Positions 1 to 11,594 of a stretch of 64,000 bases of DNA are shown here, in pieces (positions within the stretch are counted from its first letter, which is position 1; the number at the start of each line of letters is the position of its first letter). Origin of the DNA: Diospyros lotus (lineage: Eukaryota > Streptophyta > Magnoliopsida > Ericales > Ebenaceae); assembly GCF_014633365.1 (NCBI RefSeq), contig NC_068349.1:28162753-28226752 (forward strand), in the 5' to 3' direction. The notes beneath the pieces were generated by a model that saw only the letters and a program-made list of their open reading frames with translations, made no database searches and was not told the origin of the DNA. Position numbers and translations under genes: made by a program.

Positions 1-1475
1 TGACATAGGGGACACACTCTTGGACCCCTCAACACAATTTTTCACTTTTGCTCTTGAGAACTGACTTAGGCATTAGAAGGTTTGCATGAGAACCCCCACC
101 CGCGCCCCTAACGGTGTTCTAGTCTTGCAACCCACTCGGTCATCAAGGTCACTCGTTCATCAAAGGCCGCTCAGTCATCCAAGGGCACTTGGTCATCCAG
201 GGGCACTCGAGCATCCAGGGGCACTCGGTCATCTCAGGGGCACTCAATCATCTTAGGGCCCTTCGGTCATCCAAGGGCACTCGAGCATCCAGTGCCATTA
301 GGTCATGCAGGCCACTCGTTCATCAAACTTACTCGTTCATCAAGGGCCACTCGTTCATCAGACCCAATCGTTCATCAGACTCTCACCAAAAATTGGAAAA
401 AAAAATTCTAGAAATTAAATTAGGGCTTGAGGAGTGTTCCAGAGGCTCAAAAATGGGGTTTTGAGCACAAGGTGACATTCGAGGAGGCGACGCCAGTGTG
501 GGCGTTTGGTCAGATTTTTCCCTCCAAATGGGTTAAGGTAATTAATTTATTTCTTTTTGAATTATTTATGTGATGTGAGATAATGTATAAGTGTTGGTTG
601 GATTATGCCCTCGATTGGTGTTCGTTGGAAGTTATTGATGGGTGGTTTTGCGGTGTTTGGCAAAAACATAGGCCCTGGTATAATGTTTGATGTATGATTG
701 GGTTTTTATGTATTTGCATCTAGGTTCTACCGAGGAGGCGGTGGTCCTAGAAGAGTTCAGAGTTCAGCCAGGCGTATTTGCCATGGGCAAAGAAGAGACT
801 TCGAGCTAGGTAAGAGATGACCCCAAGGGTGGTGGCCTTGCGAATGTCTTGTTTACATTCATTTGCACCCTTACTGAGTCTTTATAACTCATGAGGTTTT
901 ACCTCATGTTGTAGATGTTGCAAGCCCAGATGCAAGCATGGATAATGTCGGGAGGTTGAAGTGGCGACTAGCGTTGTTGCCCAAGTTTGTATGTTGTATT
1001 CATTCCTATATTTATATTCTGTGTTGGATTTATATGTTGTTGGGTGCTGGATGGTATCCAGTTTGATGTAATCAAGATAGTGTTGTATGTGATTATGAGT
1101 TTTGTGTTGTAAATGGCTTTGGTTTGGTTAAGCCAAGTTGTCGGATCGTGTAAAGATCAAAAAGGTAATTCCCATAAATCCCTAATGCTCAGCGAATTTT
1201 GATGTGTTGTTTGTGCCTGGGTTACCTTTGGCTTGTTGTGTGGCAAGTTGAAGAAAGATGAAACTCACTCGAGTTTCTAGTCCTGTTCCGCTGTGTTTCT
1301 TTATTGTTTTGGAACTGATTTCTCGAGTGAAGCGAAGGGAAAGACAAAGCCTAGTCCCCACCTAAGGCATTTCCCGATGAAACATAGTCCATCTCTTCAT
1401 TAGTTTGGTTGTGTGTGTGAGTAATCCAGGTGATTATTCATCGGTAGCGCCCGTAGGTGGGAGCGGGTTGTTACA
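1..1475 (+). repeat. 5' LTR (3' portion) of the LARD-like element
   Basis: From about 390 onward this aligns by eye with the 3' LTR from about 15835 onward, sharing the stretches around 415-470 and 15861-15915, and it ends at the same GGTTGTTACA-type terminus just before the PBS. It differs from the 3' LTR in two ways. The first 375 bases contain a minisatellite instead of the GC-rich block of the 3' copy. About 208 bases present at 16290-16500 are missing at position 849. Such divergence points to an old insertion. Confidence 0.7.
140..375 (+). repeat. 18-bp minisatellite in the 5' LTR
   Basis: About 13 imperfect copies of an 18-base unit of the form ACTCGGTCATCCAGGGGC, with CATCCAGGGG, CATCAAGGGC and TTCATCAAGG variants. 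The array ends shortly before the LTR sequence shared with the 3' copy. It keeps one frame open (ORF 189-464), but the reading frame is a by-product of the repeat and resembles no protein I know. Confidence 0.75.
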
Positions 1476-1477
1476 CT

Positions 1478-1489
1478 TAGTATCAGAGC
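1478..1489 (+). other. Primer-binding site, tRNA-Met type
   Basis: TAGTATCAGAGC lies two bases after the LTR end. It differs by one base from the plant initiator tRNA-Met PBS TGGTATCAGAGC. This fixes the LTR/internal boundary and the plus orientation. Confidence 0.8.
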
Positions 1490-3814
1490 AATGGATAGAG
1501 TGATGAGTTAAGGGTGTTTGGCGTAAGGTGGATGAAGGTTGATCCATTGGCCTTGAAAGTAGGACTTGTGATCCAAGGACCCTAGGGATTGGGTCAAGGA
1601 GATGAGGCCTATGATGGTTTGAATGGTGTGCTCAAATATTCCTGTTAGAGGAATAGAAAAATATTATGGGTTGAGATGATAACCCATAAGAGGTATATAG
1701 GTCGAGCAAAGAAGAACCAAAAACCCAAGAGTGGGTGTGGTGTTAAGAAACCCAAATGTGAAAATTTGGGGATATTAATCGTTCTAAGGATGATAATTCC
1801 TTGAGATTAATGTGTTGAGGTTCATGTGGGGCACAAAGTTGAATCATAACAAGAGTCATGAAGGGGCAAAGAAAGCCTGAGGCATAACTAATCCGAAGGG
1901 GATTAGTGGAGCATCCCTATGTTGGGGATTTGGCCAAGCATGTATGAGGGAATAGTGTTTTTTCCTTAAAGGTGGTGCGGTAAGGCTTATGTGCTTGAGA
2001 TAGAGTGAGTTAAAGTGGGAGTTAGCTTGAGGCTCAAGGAAAGGAGTCATCAACGGGCCATGTGACGAGCTCCAAGAAGGGGGTAAGGTAAGCTTACTTA
2101 CAGTGAGGCTCTGTGTGGGGCGTGCATGTATTGCATATGCATGTCATGGCCAGTGTAGGCATGATGTAAGTAGCTTACGGAAGGACTCTAGGAGGGAGTC
2201 GTGTGTGTTGTATGCATATTATATATATATGGTACGATGTGATCATATCGTTAAGATGATCTCGGAGGGGATGTGCCTAGGGCATGAGTGGACACTAGTG
2301 AGCATTTATATGAGATGGAAAATTCCTAGCGAGTCAAGGTGGAATTCAGGGAAATTCAGATTCGGAATGAATGAGTTAGGCATGTATTGATATGCGTGTG
2401 AGAGGCATTGGATTAGAAGTCCATGTTGTGAAGGGCCAAGAAACCATTTATGTGTTGATAGATGAGGGGTGAGGCAAATCTTCATTGTGACACTTGGGGT
2501 CTGGTGGACGCCCAAGGTCACGGGAGATAAGGAATGGATAGACCCTCATTGTGATGCTTGGGGTCAGGGAGGATGCCTAAGATCACGAGATCCTTGTTGG
2601 GGTGATAAGGAGGTCACCCAATGAAGGGTATGAACGGGTTGTATGGGTCGAGGGCAGTGATAAGCCAGATTGTGGCAATAGGACATCCACGGGTTGTGCA
2701 CGTAAAGGAAATGCCAATTGCAGATACCGAGTGGGCAGGGGCATGGCGAGTGATGTAGAGGCCTTGGGTTGTAATTCCAAAGTCATGGGACCCGAGTAAG
2801 GCGTATAGGAAGGCTGGGCTGGGTGTAGTGACTGAATGCATACGCGGGTGTGCAAGGTGAGACGTGAGGTCTCGACTCACCTAAAGGGTGACAGGATATG
2901 CTCCGGACGATGGGTGTTAAAACCTGAGGTATACAAGCTTTGGGATAAGCTTGGTGGTAAAGTGATTTATGAGGGACTTGGATCCATTGTTATGGAAAGT
3001 TGGAACTTTCAGATTTTGATTGAAAAGCCGTGAGGTATGATCTCATGCGATAAGATCATGAGGCTTTAAGAGTTGGATTGGTTTGAGATTCTCTTAGGGT
3101 TGTAAGAGATGTAAAGTCGTGAGGAGCGAGGCTTATGGTGTGAACTTGAGGTTATCAAGACAAGGACAACTTGATCAGGTTGCTTTCATTAGATAGAGGT
3201 GGAACCATCTTAGCTTGTGGAGGCTTCGTCTTAGCATTATTGCTATGGGTGCAAGGCTTGCAGTGATGGATCTGATGCTATAAACCATGTGGCAGAGGAC
3301 TAATGAGTTGGCTCGCGGTAAGGGCAGGTGGCCCATTGGCCGAAGCAACATAGTGAACTACAGGTGATGATCAAATGCCGAAGATGTGGAGTAGCACCAT
3401 AGCAATTATGTCGAGTAAAGGTCTAGGTTTCGTAGGACGATATTCTTCCATGAAGGTCAAGGTGACCGAGGGACTAGGGTAGCACGGTTAGTGATAATGT
3501 CTCGTGTATCTTGGTGATTAGTCGCTTAGTGTCAAAAGGCGAGCTCAGTTGAGTAGTTGAGAGTTGCGAGTCGGGTAAGTGTATGGAGGCCAAGTTGGGT
3601 GAAGAGCACAAAGGCCTAATAGGGGGTTAAGTCATTTGTAGTAGTGAAGCGATGCTGAAATGGTTCACCGAATGTTGAGACCATGTGGTGTCTCGAGATG
3701 TCCAAAGAGAATGGGACCCAAGGAACGAGGAATGGCTCTAGCATGGAATAATGCTACAAGTGATGCCTACCAGTGACGGGTCTAATGGTAAGGACCACTG
3801 AATGCAGATGGAAG
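1490..3814 (+). other. Non-coding internal segment 1 of the LARD-like element
   Basis: G-rich plus-strand sequence without an ORF of note and without gag or pol motifs in any frame. It holds an imperfect duplication of about 65 bases (about 2484-2548 and 2549-2595) around CATTGTGAYRCTTGGGGTC. The short ORFs here overlap on both strands and look like chance frames. The segment ends at the target-site duplication of the solo LTR at 3820. Confidence 0.5.
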
Positions 3815-3819
3815 GTGGT

Positions 3820-5186
3820 TGTAACACCCCAAATTTTTCGAGCATGTTATAACTTAGGATTTCAGGAATATAACAATTTTTTAGAAAATACATTTCATAT
3901 AAGCAACATGATTTCACGCAAGAGAACAACAAGAGTTTACGTACAAGAACTTCACAAAACATGTCCCATTCAATAGAATTCTCTCATAAGAGAATAAAAA
4001 ATAGGATTTGCAGTATAGGAGTCTCACCTTGTTGGTTTGTCTCTTGGAAGGTACGGTTTCACTGCAAACGGCCTAGGTTTTTGCAGAAAACACGTGTTTC
4101 GGTAAACCTAAACTCAAATATTTTCACTTATAAGGTTGAGGGGCATTAAATTAGGGACAAAACTGGAAAAGTCCAAGAAAAATGGGGCCCTCACGAGCCT
4201 TAGAAAGGTGGGTCACGCGTCTTCACACGCAGCCACTTTCCGACGCATGTAACTCACGCGCTGCACAGCAAATTCGGACAGCTTCGCCTCGGTTTCATAT
4301 TTTGGCCATAACTTTCTCATTTTAACTCTGATTCGACCCCCATTTGAACCTATGCGACCCTCTCTTCCCCCTCTATAGGATTATCAAAAAAAGGACTTAC
4401 CTCACTTTTTTTTGACTGATTTTGGTAAATTTCGGCGAAGACCCACAACTCCGACGAGGCTCGTTGTCCGTCGCTTTCTTCCCGCCTTCTTGCAGAACTT
4501 CCTCCTCTCTCTCTAGAGAAAGCTCCTCCACTTAGAATGCCTCAACTCTCAAACTTCCTTGAATGATTGAGAACAACCCATGGTACCTATTTATAGATTA
4601 CTTGAACCAATCATATTATGCCACTTGTCACAATCTTAGCCATGGACTCCGAAGACTCAAACCTATAATTGAATGGATTTTCAAATCCGAAGGTAGAATG
4701 AATTTAACTTTTGAAATCTAAGCTAATACCCCAAACTTCTTTCGAATGACATTTTGGCCCTTATTTCAAGTTCTCAACTTTAATATTTTACCACATGAGC
4801 TTATAATTTCATCCTTATTTCATTTGGATAATTCTCTAATTACAATTACACCCTCAAATATCAAATTTATCGAGATACTTAAAATCTCAAAATTAATAAC
4901 TCAAAATTACTTGCTATCTACAATTTTCGGGAAGCCCTTACCATCATTCAGTCTTTTTAAGCTATAATTTAGCTTAACCAAAAACTATCTCTTATTTTAT
5001 TTCTTTTAGTGTCATAAATCTCACATCGGGACGCTCGTCAAAGATATACCTTTGTCCTTAGGTGTCTAAGCTCCAAGGCACTCCCTACAACCGATTCAGT
5101 CACTTGTTCCCATTTTAAGCATATTTTTTGGTATTTTAAACTTACTTAAAATACGTGGAATCTTCACAAAAATATGGGGTATTATA
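3820..5186 (-). mobile_element. Solo LTR (Tekay-like) with perfect 5-bp TSD
   Basis: The 1367-bp unit runs from TGTAACACCCC to GGGGTATTATA and is flanked by GTGGT at 3815-3819 and 5187-5191. In minus orientation it matches the families at 31253-36480 and 56713-58579; the block around 4300-4380 corresponds to the one around 34240-34320. No internal domain is present, so it is a solo LTR from recombination between two LTRs. The first base pair after T has mutated (TATAATACCCC in minus orientation). Confidence 0.85.
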
Positions 5187-5191
5187 GTGGT

Positions 5192-6806
5192 CATTGGGTT
5201 ATCTCATGACGAGGGATTGTGGCCCTCTATGTGGGGTAACCAGTCTGCTGTGGAGACGATTAGACGCCGAAGACCTAGAGCAAACTGTAGGTTATGTCCA
5301 GGCTAAACCTAAGTTACATGGGAACTAAAGTGTCGTAGTAGTGTTGTTAGCTTGTCGTGGTAGTTTGAAAGCTTGTGAAGTAGTTGAGTGATATCTTATG
5401 GGATGATGACAAGATACGTGATGATGCTCTTGTTAAAGGATCCTAGTGCATTTGTGGCTAGAGTTGATCAAGTTTGATCCAGTAAATTGAGATGTTGGAC
5501 CCAATGTGACCCTATGGTAATGCGGGGGGAAATAGGGTTGATTGGAAGAGTTAGTAAATGACCCCAAGTGGTTATGTCAAGTAAGTGTCATGGAGGGCGA
5601 GACTTACGAGGTGGAAGCAAACCATGAGATGAGAATACTGGAACGAGTGAGGGTTCAGGTATAGGGATCTCTAAACCAGTGATGTGGGCTTGAGATAGGC
5701 TAAACATGTGGCTATGGCATGGTTGTGGGATTTGTGAAGGGTCATAGTTGCACAGTTGAGTATTAATCCTAAATGTGTTGATGTGATGAGGAGGAGGCAT
5801 TCTCATGTAACACTGGACGAATTTTCAGTTGATAACACAGGATCAATTACCAGGTGGTAGCACCTGTAATGGTAATGATGAGAGCGTGAGGCTTGATGAC
5901 TGTGAAGTAAAATCTTGTTGATTGCCGGGTACGCCACTAATGTGAGGGTTCAACGAGATCTGGTGGCCAGATCGATCGATTTTTGGGAAAGAGATCCACA
6001 ATCTAAAAGGTAGTTGGTCAGAGCAAGGATGAGCTCGATTGAGTGTTGCTCCGTAGCGAGGGTCAAAGATGGAAGTTTCAAGTGTGGTCTGGGATGAAAC
6101 TTGAGATGTTCTCCCAAAAAGAGCTAGTGGCCGAGTTGCCGAGCTAGTGGAAGGTTAAGCCGTCGAGCTGGTGGGAGGTCGAGTTGTTGAGTTGGTGGGA
6201 GGCCGAGTTATCGAGCTGGTGGAGAGCCGAGCCGCAGAGCTGGTGGAAAGCTGGGTTGTCGAGCTGGTTGAGGGCTGAGGTGTAGAGCTAATGGCCAAGC
6301 TACTGAGCTGTTATGCTCGAGAGGGTTTTTGCAGCTAGAGTACTGCCTAGAAGAATGTTTTGTTGGTTGCGAGCCTTGCAATTCAACTAGATCTAATCGA
6401 GTGGATTAGATAGATGTTGTCGGCGAATTTGAGATTTCGCCAATGGGTATTGAGAGCTCAAATGTGTATGATATGGGATGACATTGGTCCTCATGAATAA
6501 GGTTTTGGTGCTAATAAGATCACCTGATAGCTGTGAGTGATATAGCTAGGGGGATGCCCTAGTGTTTGGGAAACTAATGAAAATTAACCTCTTGGTTAGG
6601 GATAATGGGTGTGAAAGAAAATAGCTAATGGAGCCGATCGGTGACTGGCTAGGGGTGGCCAGTGGCACCAACCAGTGATAGCGGCAATGACGAACAACGA
6701 CCCGCCATGGCTGTGCGGCATTGTAAGGGTGGTCAGTCAATTGGGCTAGTGGCTCTAGAGTTGCGATTGCGGCTAGATGCGGCGGTGAGTGGTGGTAAGA
6801 GGCCGT
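5192..6806 (+). other. Non-coding internal segment 2 of the LARD-like element
   Basis: This continues the G-rich internal sequence after the solo LTR. No protein domain is recognised. It contains the 24-bp tandem array at 6121-6310 and ends at GCCGT, immediately before the Athila LTR. Short ORFs at 5588-5806 and 6546-6865 overlap each other on opposite strands and have no supporting features. Confidence 0.45.
6121..6310 (+). repeat. 24-bp tandem repeat
   Basis: Eight to nine imperfect copies of a 24-base unit starting GAGCTGGTGGGAGG, each followed by a variable CGAGTTGTC-type half. The period is a multiple of three, giving an eight-residue ELVGGRVV-like repeat in one frame, but stops lie around the array and no gene is inferred. 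Confidence 0.75.
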
Positions 6807-8147
6807 TGATAGAGCGCATATTTTCATATTATTTAGCCCTCATATTTAGTCTCTTTGCACGTTAGTTGTGTCATTTTATTCATCTTGATTTTTTTTTTTT
6901 TTTTATAGGAATTGGGCTTCACACTATTTTATCTTATTTTGGACAGATTAAGGCTTCCTGGGTCATGAGGAATTTTGATAGCAAGAAGGGAAACAAGAAG
7001 ATTGGAGACAAAGAAGCAAAAGTGTGCTCACAGATTTGACCTTCTGTGCTTCTTTCGAGTTTTTGGTCAAGTTATAATCCCAGAACGTGAATGATGTCTT
7101 CAGAGATATTATATAGGACTTCTTGGGCTTTCCAGAATGGTATTATTTGTCCAAATCCGAGTTCGTTTGAGCCTCCAAATATTGCTTCAAGTTAGGGCCG
7201 AAAAGCTGGGCCAAATCCTAATTGGATTAGAATTCTGCACAAACATGGAATCTTTAAAAGGCCATAACTTGAGCTTCTGATGTCCAAATCAAATGATTTA
7301 AAGCCCAAATTCATCTACTCTTCCTGATGCACAATTTTTATGAAGGGGCCGAAGCCCAGAACGCATGTTATCCTATTCGAAATCGGCTGTGAAGTGGCGG
7401 TAACCTAGGGTTTCCTCCCTAAGCTCTATTTAAGCACATTAAGTGGCCGATTTTGGAGAGATTCTTTTCTCACGTGAACAGTAGCCAATTTTCCTTTTTC
7501 TCCATTGTTCTTGTCAAGATGGAAGGCTAAGGATTTTGTAACCGGTTGCATGCCATACTCCTTATCTGGTTTGAATCTTTGGACGTTTTTGTATATCTGT
7601 TTTCATCTTTAATCTTATGGTTTTGTTTCTTTGCTTCTTCTCAAGTGTGTATGTATTTTATGCGATTGTACGAATGCATGCATGATGCTTGGGCAGATTT
7701 GACTAATAGGCTCGATTGGGGTATTGGTTTGCAAGAAACAACATAAACTTAGTGGGCGATTGTTCATGTCAGTTTTAGATCTGTGTGCTAAAAGAAATTG
7801 AAACTTGTATATTGATCAAGAAGATCTTCTGTGATTTTTATATTTGTTTCGATTTAGTCTTCGTCGATTGTCAAGAATATTTTGTTAGATCTGGGGATTA
7901 AAGATAAATAGGTTCTTTATATGGTGGATGATGATAACCGGGTAGGGAGGAAAGGTTGCAACTGGTTGCATCTCGGTTTACTGTCTTCGTGTTTATTTTG
8001 TTTTCTATTTTTCACCGAATTCCCCCCCCCCCCCCCCGTTTAGTCTTGTTTTGACAGATCCGTTTGAGGTTCGTTGGGAGATGACTTTGGGTTGCACCCT
8101 TGCTACAAATCAAAATCATTATTCATCTAATCTATCGATGTTCGACA
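6807..8147 (+). repeat. 5' LTR of the Athila derivative
   Basis: Begins TGATAGAGCGCATATTTTC and ends GGTTCGACA-like (TGTTCGACA). It includes a CTATTTAAGCAC promoter-like stretch near 7426 and a C run near 8024. The start and end match the second copy at 10253-11594 base for base. The 66-residue ORF at 7546-7746 recurs unchanged in the other LTR and reflects LTR identity rather than a gene. Confidence 0.88.
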
Positions 8148-8161
8148 GCGCCGACCAGATT

Positions 8162-8180
8162 TTGGCGCCGTTGCCGGGGA
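8162..8180 (+). other. Primer-binding site, Athila type
   Basis: TTGGCGCCGTTGCCGGGGA is the standard PBS of Athila elements (tRNA-Asp type). It lies 14 bases after the LTR end, a slightly longer gap than usual. Confidence 0.85.
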
Positions 8181-8779
8181 ACCGTCAAAACTATTTCTAT
8201 CATAACATGATACTAATTTCTAACCCTTTTCCTTTTTTCCTTCACTGATTTTCTTCTAATATTACTAACTTTCATTTTTTTTTGTTTCTGGTTTCTTTTT
8301 AGGTGATCAGTTGTGCGACACAATATAGAAGAACCGTCAAACTGTTCTGCCATAACAAGATTTGTTTTCTGTCTTTCTTTTTCTTTTTAGTTCTCTTTCA
8401 TTCTTTGTTGCTTTCTTTTGTTGCTTCTTCGTATCTTGCTCTTTGGTTTCTCTTTTCTTTTATTTCCTTGTTGATTCTTTGTGTTTTCTTTGTTCATTCT
8501 TTGTGTTTTTCTTTTCGGTTTGCTTGTTTTCTGTTTTTTTTTCCATAAACAACACTGTTCACTGCCGACGACTATCTCGGAATGCCCTGATTTTTGGTGT
8601 CCAAAGGAATGGGGGTGTGGGGAGAAACAATCACTGCTATGCAGTGAGGAGGGCGTATTTTGGCCAAAATCCAACATTTAGACCATTTTTTGGGCCACTT
8701 TGTGTTTTCTTGGTGTGTTTATGTGATTTTTCCTTATGTGTTTTGTTTTGTTTTTGTTCTTGTTGATACTTAATGCATG
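8181..8779 (+). other. T-rich leader of the Athila derivative
   Basis: Non-coding sequence between PBS and integrase tail. It contains two copies of a short segment starting AACCGTCAAA (about 8178-8208 and 8331-8361) and long TTTCTTT runs. The ORFs here (8303-8766) are low-complexity F/S-rich frames and are not believed. Confidence 0.5.
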
Positions 8780-9119
8780 ACTTGAGGAATTGAGGTTAGA
8801 GGCATATGAGAACTCCAGGATCTACAAGGAAAAGACCAAAGTTGCACACGACAAATTGATTGCCAAGAAGGAGTTCAACGTTGGCAATAAAGTCCTCCTC
8901 TACAATTCACGCCTAAAGCTGATGCCTGGTAAGTTGCGTTCTAGATGGGTTGGTCCTTTTGTGGTTACTCATGTTTCTCCCTATGGTGCTGTTGAGATCA
9001 TGGACGGGTCGACTACGAAGAAATTCACAGTTAATGGGCAGAGGCTTAAACATTTCTACGAGGGCTTTACAGAACACACAGTGGAGGAACTATCTCTCTT
9101 GGACCTTCCTCCGACTTGA
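8780..9119 (+). pseudogene. C-terminal integrase remnant of an Athila polyprotein
   Basis: The frame reads [18 protein letters not shown], then [35 protein letters not shown] and [12 protein letters not shown] before a stop at 9119. This is the characteristic tail of Athila/Tat integrase: the end of the core helix region, then the chromatin-proximal GPFVV...GAVEI barrel and the final RLKHFYE motif. The catalytic DDE core is absent. The frame is open for about 110 codons with no inactivating stop, which fits a recent copy. Upstream 8181-8779 is T-rich leader with no protein similarity. It cannot act alone as an integrase. Confidence 0.85.
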
Positions 9120-10239
9120 TACCACCAGGCTGTTGCTCTCTCTTTACTTTTCTTACTTGTCCTATACCTCATTCTTGCTGCATGCTTACATTGAGGACAA
9201 TGTAATGTTTGAGTGTGGGGGGGAGTTTTAGAATAAAAGTTTCTTTTCAAAAAAAAAATTAGCAAAATGAGGCAAATTGAGTTTGAAAGAATTTGGCATG
9301 ATTAGAAAGTCGATCTTATCTTTTTGGGCTCTCAAGTAAATTGGCAATGAGTTTGGCTTGGTGGGTTGATTGAGGTAGTCTTTGTGAGGATATTTGTGCA
9401 TGTTCTTTTTTATGCTATGCGTGCATTCACTAATCATGGGTATCACTCTAGAGCTTGTTTTGAATCGATATTGAAGCTATCAGTGCTCATGCATGTGAAA
9501 AGATGATTAAGGCATTCTTTCATTTTACTCACCTTACCCAAAAATTGAAAAAAAAAAAAAAAAAAAAAAAAAAGAGAGATCATTTCCCTTCTTTAGGTTG
9601 AAGAACATTCATTGCATCCCTTGATTATGAAAAAAAAAAAAATTTAAGCAAGTCCATTGGAATCAAAAGAAAATAGATAAAAAGGCCGAAGGCCAAGGTG
9701 AGATGGAGCGTAAAACGCACTCACCAAGGTTAGGATGGAGCGTAAAACGCACCCACCATTCAAAAAAAAAAAAAAAAGTTCGATTTTCTGCTTGCTTGAT
9801 AGTTCTTCATTGATCTTGGGTTGTCTTGAATGTTTTCTTTCTTCCTAAAGTTTACTTTTCATTGTTATCTTCCTATCCCTTTCACCTTGCCATGTTGGAG
9901 CCATGAATAAAAGTCCTTTTGATTTGCATGCATAAAGCATTGAGAGTGGAGATTTAGAAGATGAGCATATCTGGTAGTGAAATTGTGATTGAGTGGAGTA
10001 AGGCATAGCATTTGAGGAACTTGAGAGCATATTCTTATTCTATGAGGGTCTTCTTATTTTGACTCGTCTTGCCAAGTAAAATTGTCATGCTACTTGTTTG
10101 TCTGGGAAGCGTAAGAAAGATGATCTTTGAGTGTTGAATTCCTATAAAACTTGTCGTGCCTCTCATTTTGCATTCTTCACATCTCTTTTGTTATTGAGTG
10201 TTAGTGTCTAGTGTTTTGCCCAGGAGTGCAAAAGTCTAA
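9120..10239 (+). other. 3' untranslated part of the Athila derivative
   Basis: No coding sequence. It holds several A runs (about 9550-9573, 9629-9641, 9762-9777), two 30-base copies of a GATGGAGCGTAAAACGCAC unit (9703 and 9733), and a G-rich PPT-like tract near 9211 that is repeated as the true PPT at 10240. The short minus-strand ORFs here are unsupported. Confidence 0.5.
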
Positions 10240-10252
10240 GTGTGGGGGAATT
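10240..10252 (+). other. Polypurine tract of the Athila derivative
   Basis: GTGTGGGGGAATT directly abuts the TGATAGAGC start of the second LTR, where plus-strand priming is expected. Confidence 0.75.
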
Positions 10253-11594
10253 TGATAGAGCGCATATTTTCATATTATTTAGCCCTCATATTTAGTCTTT
10301 TTGCACGTTAGTTGTGTCATTTTATTCATCTTGATTTTGTTTTATTTTATTTTATAGGAATTGGGCTTCACACTATTTTATCTTATTTTGGACAGATTAG
10401 GGCTTCCTGGGTCATGAGGAATTTTGATGGCAAGAAGGGAAACAAGAAGATTGGAGACAAAAAAGCAAAAGTGTGCTCACAGATTTGACCTTCTGTACTT
10501 CTTTCGAGTTTTTGGCCAAGTTATAATCCCAGAACGTGAATGATGTCTTCAGAGATATTGTAGAGGACTTCTTGGGCTTTCTAGAATGGTATGATTTGTC
10601 CAAATCCGAGTTCGTTTGGGCCTCCAAATATTGCTTCAAGTTAGGGCCGAAAAGCTGGGCCAAAACCTAATTGGATTAGAATTCTGCACAAACATGGAAT
10701 CTTTAAAAGGCCATAACTTGAGCTTCTGATGTCCAAATCAAGTGATTTAAAGCCCAAATTCATCTACTCTTCCTGATGCACAATTTTTATGAAGGGGACG
10801 AAGCCCAGAACGCACGTTATCCTATTCAAAATCGGCTGTGAAGTGACGGTAACCTAGGGTTTCCTCCCTAAGCTCTATTTAAGCACATTAAGTGGCCGAT
10901 TTTGGAGAGATTCTTTTCTCACGTGAACAGTAGCCGATTTTCCTTTTTCTCCATTGTTCTTGTCAAGATGGAAGGCTAAGGATTTTGTAACCGGTTGCAT
11001 GCCATACTCCTTATCTGGTTTGAATCTTTGGACGTTTTTGTATATCTATTTTCATCTTTAATCTTATGGTTTTGTTTCTTTGCTTCTTCTCAAGTGTGTA
11101 TGTATTTTATGCGATTGTACGAATGCATGCATGATGCTTGGGCAGATTTGACTAATAGGCTCGATTGGGGTATTGGTTTGCAAGAAACAACATAAACTTA
11201 GTGGGCGATTGTTCATGTCGGTTTTAGATCTGTGTGCTAAAAGAAATTGAAACTTGTATATTGATCAAGAAGATCTTTTGTGATTTTTATATTTGTTTCG
11301 ATTTAGTCTTCGGCGATTGTCAAGCATATTTTGTTAGATCTGGGGATTAAAGATAAATAAGTTCTTTATATGGTGGATGATGATAACCGGGTAGGGAGGA
11401 AAGGTTGCAACTGGTTGCATCTCGGTTTACTGTCTTCGTGTTTATTTTGTTTTCTGTTTTTCACCAAATTCCCCCCCCCCCCCCGTTTAGTCTTGTTTTG
11501 ACAGATCCGTTTGAGGTTCGTTGTGAGACGACTTTGGGTTGCACCCTTGCTGCAAATCAAAATCATTATTCATCTAATCTATCGGTGTTCGACA
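10253..11594 (+). repeat. 3' LTR of the Athila derivative
   Basis: A 1342-bp near-copy of 6807-8147, starting TGATAGAGCGC and ending TGTTCGACA. Differences are scattered single bases plus a shorter T/A run near 10335 and a shorter C run near 11471. The same 66-residue ORF occurs at 10995-11195. Confidence 0.88.

Larger units (their letters stand above)
6807..11594 (+). mobile_element. Athila-lineage deletion derivative, two near-identical LTRs
   Basis: LTRs at 6807-8147 and 10253-11594 bracket 2.1 kb of internal sequence. It has an Athila-type PBS (TTGGCGCCGTTGCCGGGGA), a fragment of integrase and a PPT directly before the second LTR. Gag, protease, RT, RNase H and most of integrase are missing, so it can only move with help from a full-length relative. 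The LTRs differ at only a couple of dozen places by eye and encode an identical 66-residue spurious ORF, so the insertion is young compared with everything around it. The flanks (GCCGT left, GCCCA right) are not a clean duplication. Confidence 0.85.

Noticed and set aside
7546..7746. 66-codon ORF repeated identically at 10995-11195
   Set aside because: Identity is explained by the two LTR copies; the frame is short and has no similarity to any protein I know.
8303..8766. F/S-rich ORFs in the Athila derivative
   Set aside because: Translation of T-rich leader sequence; no domain, no conserved frame.
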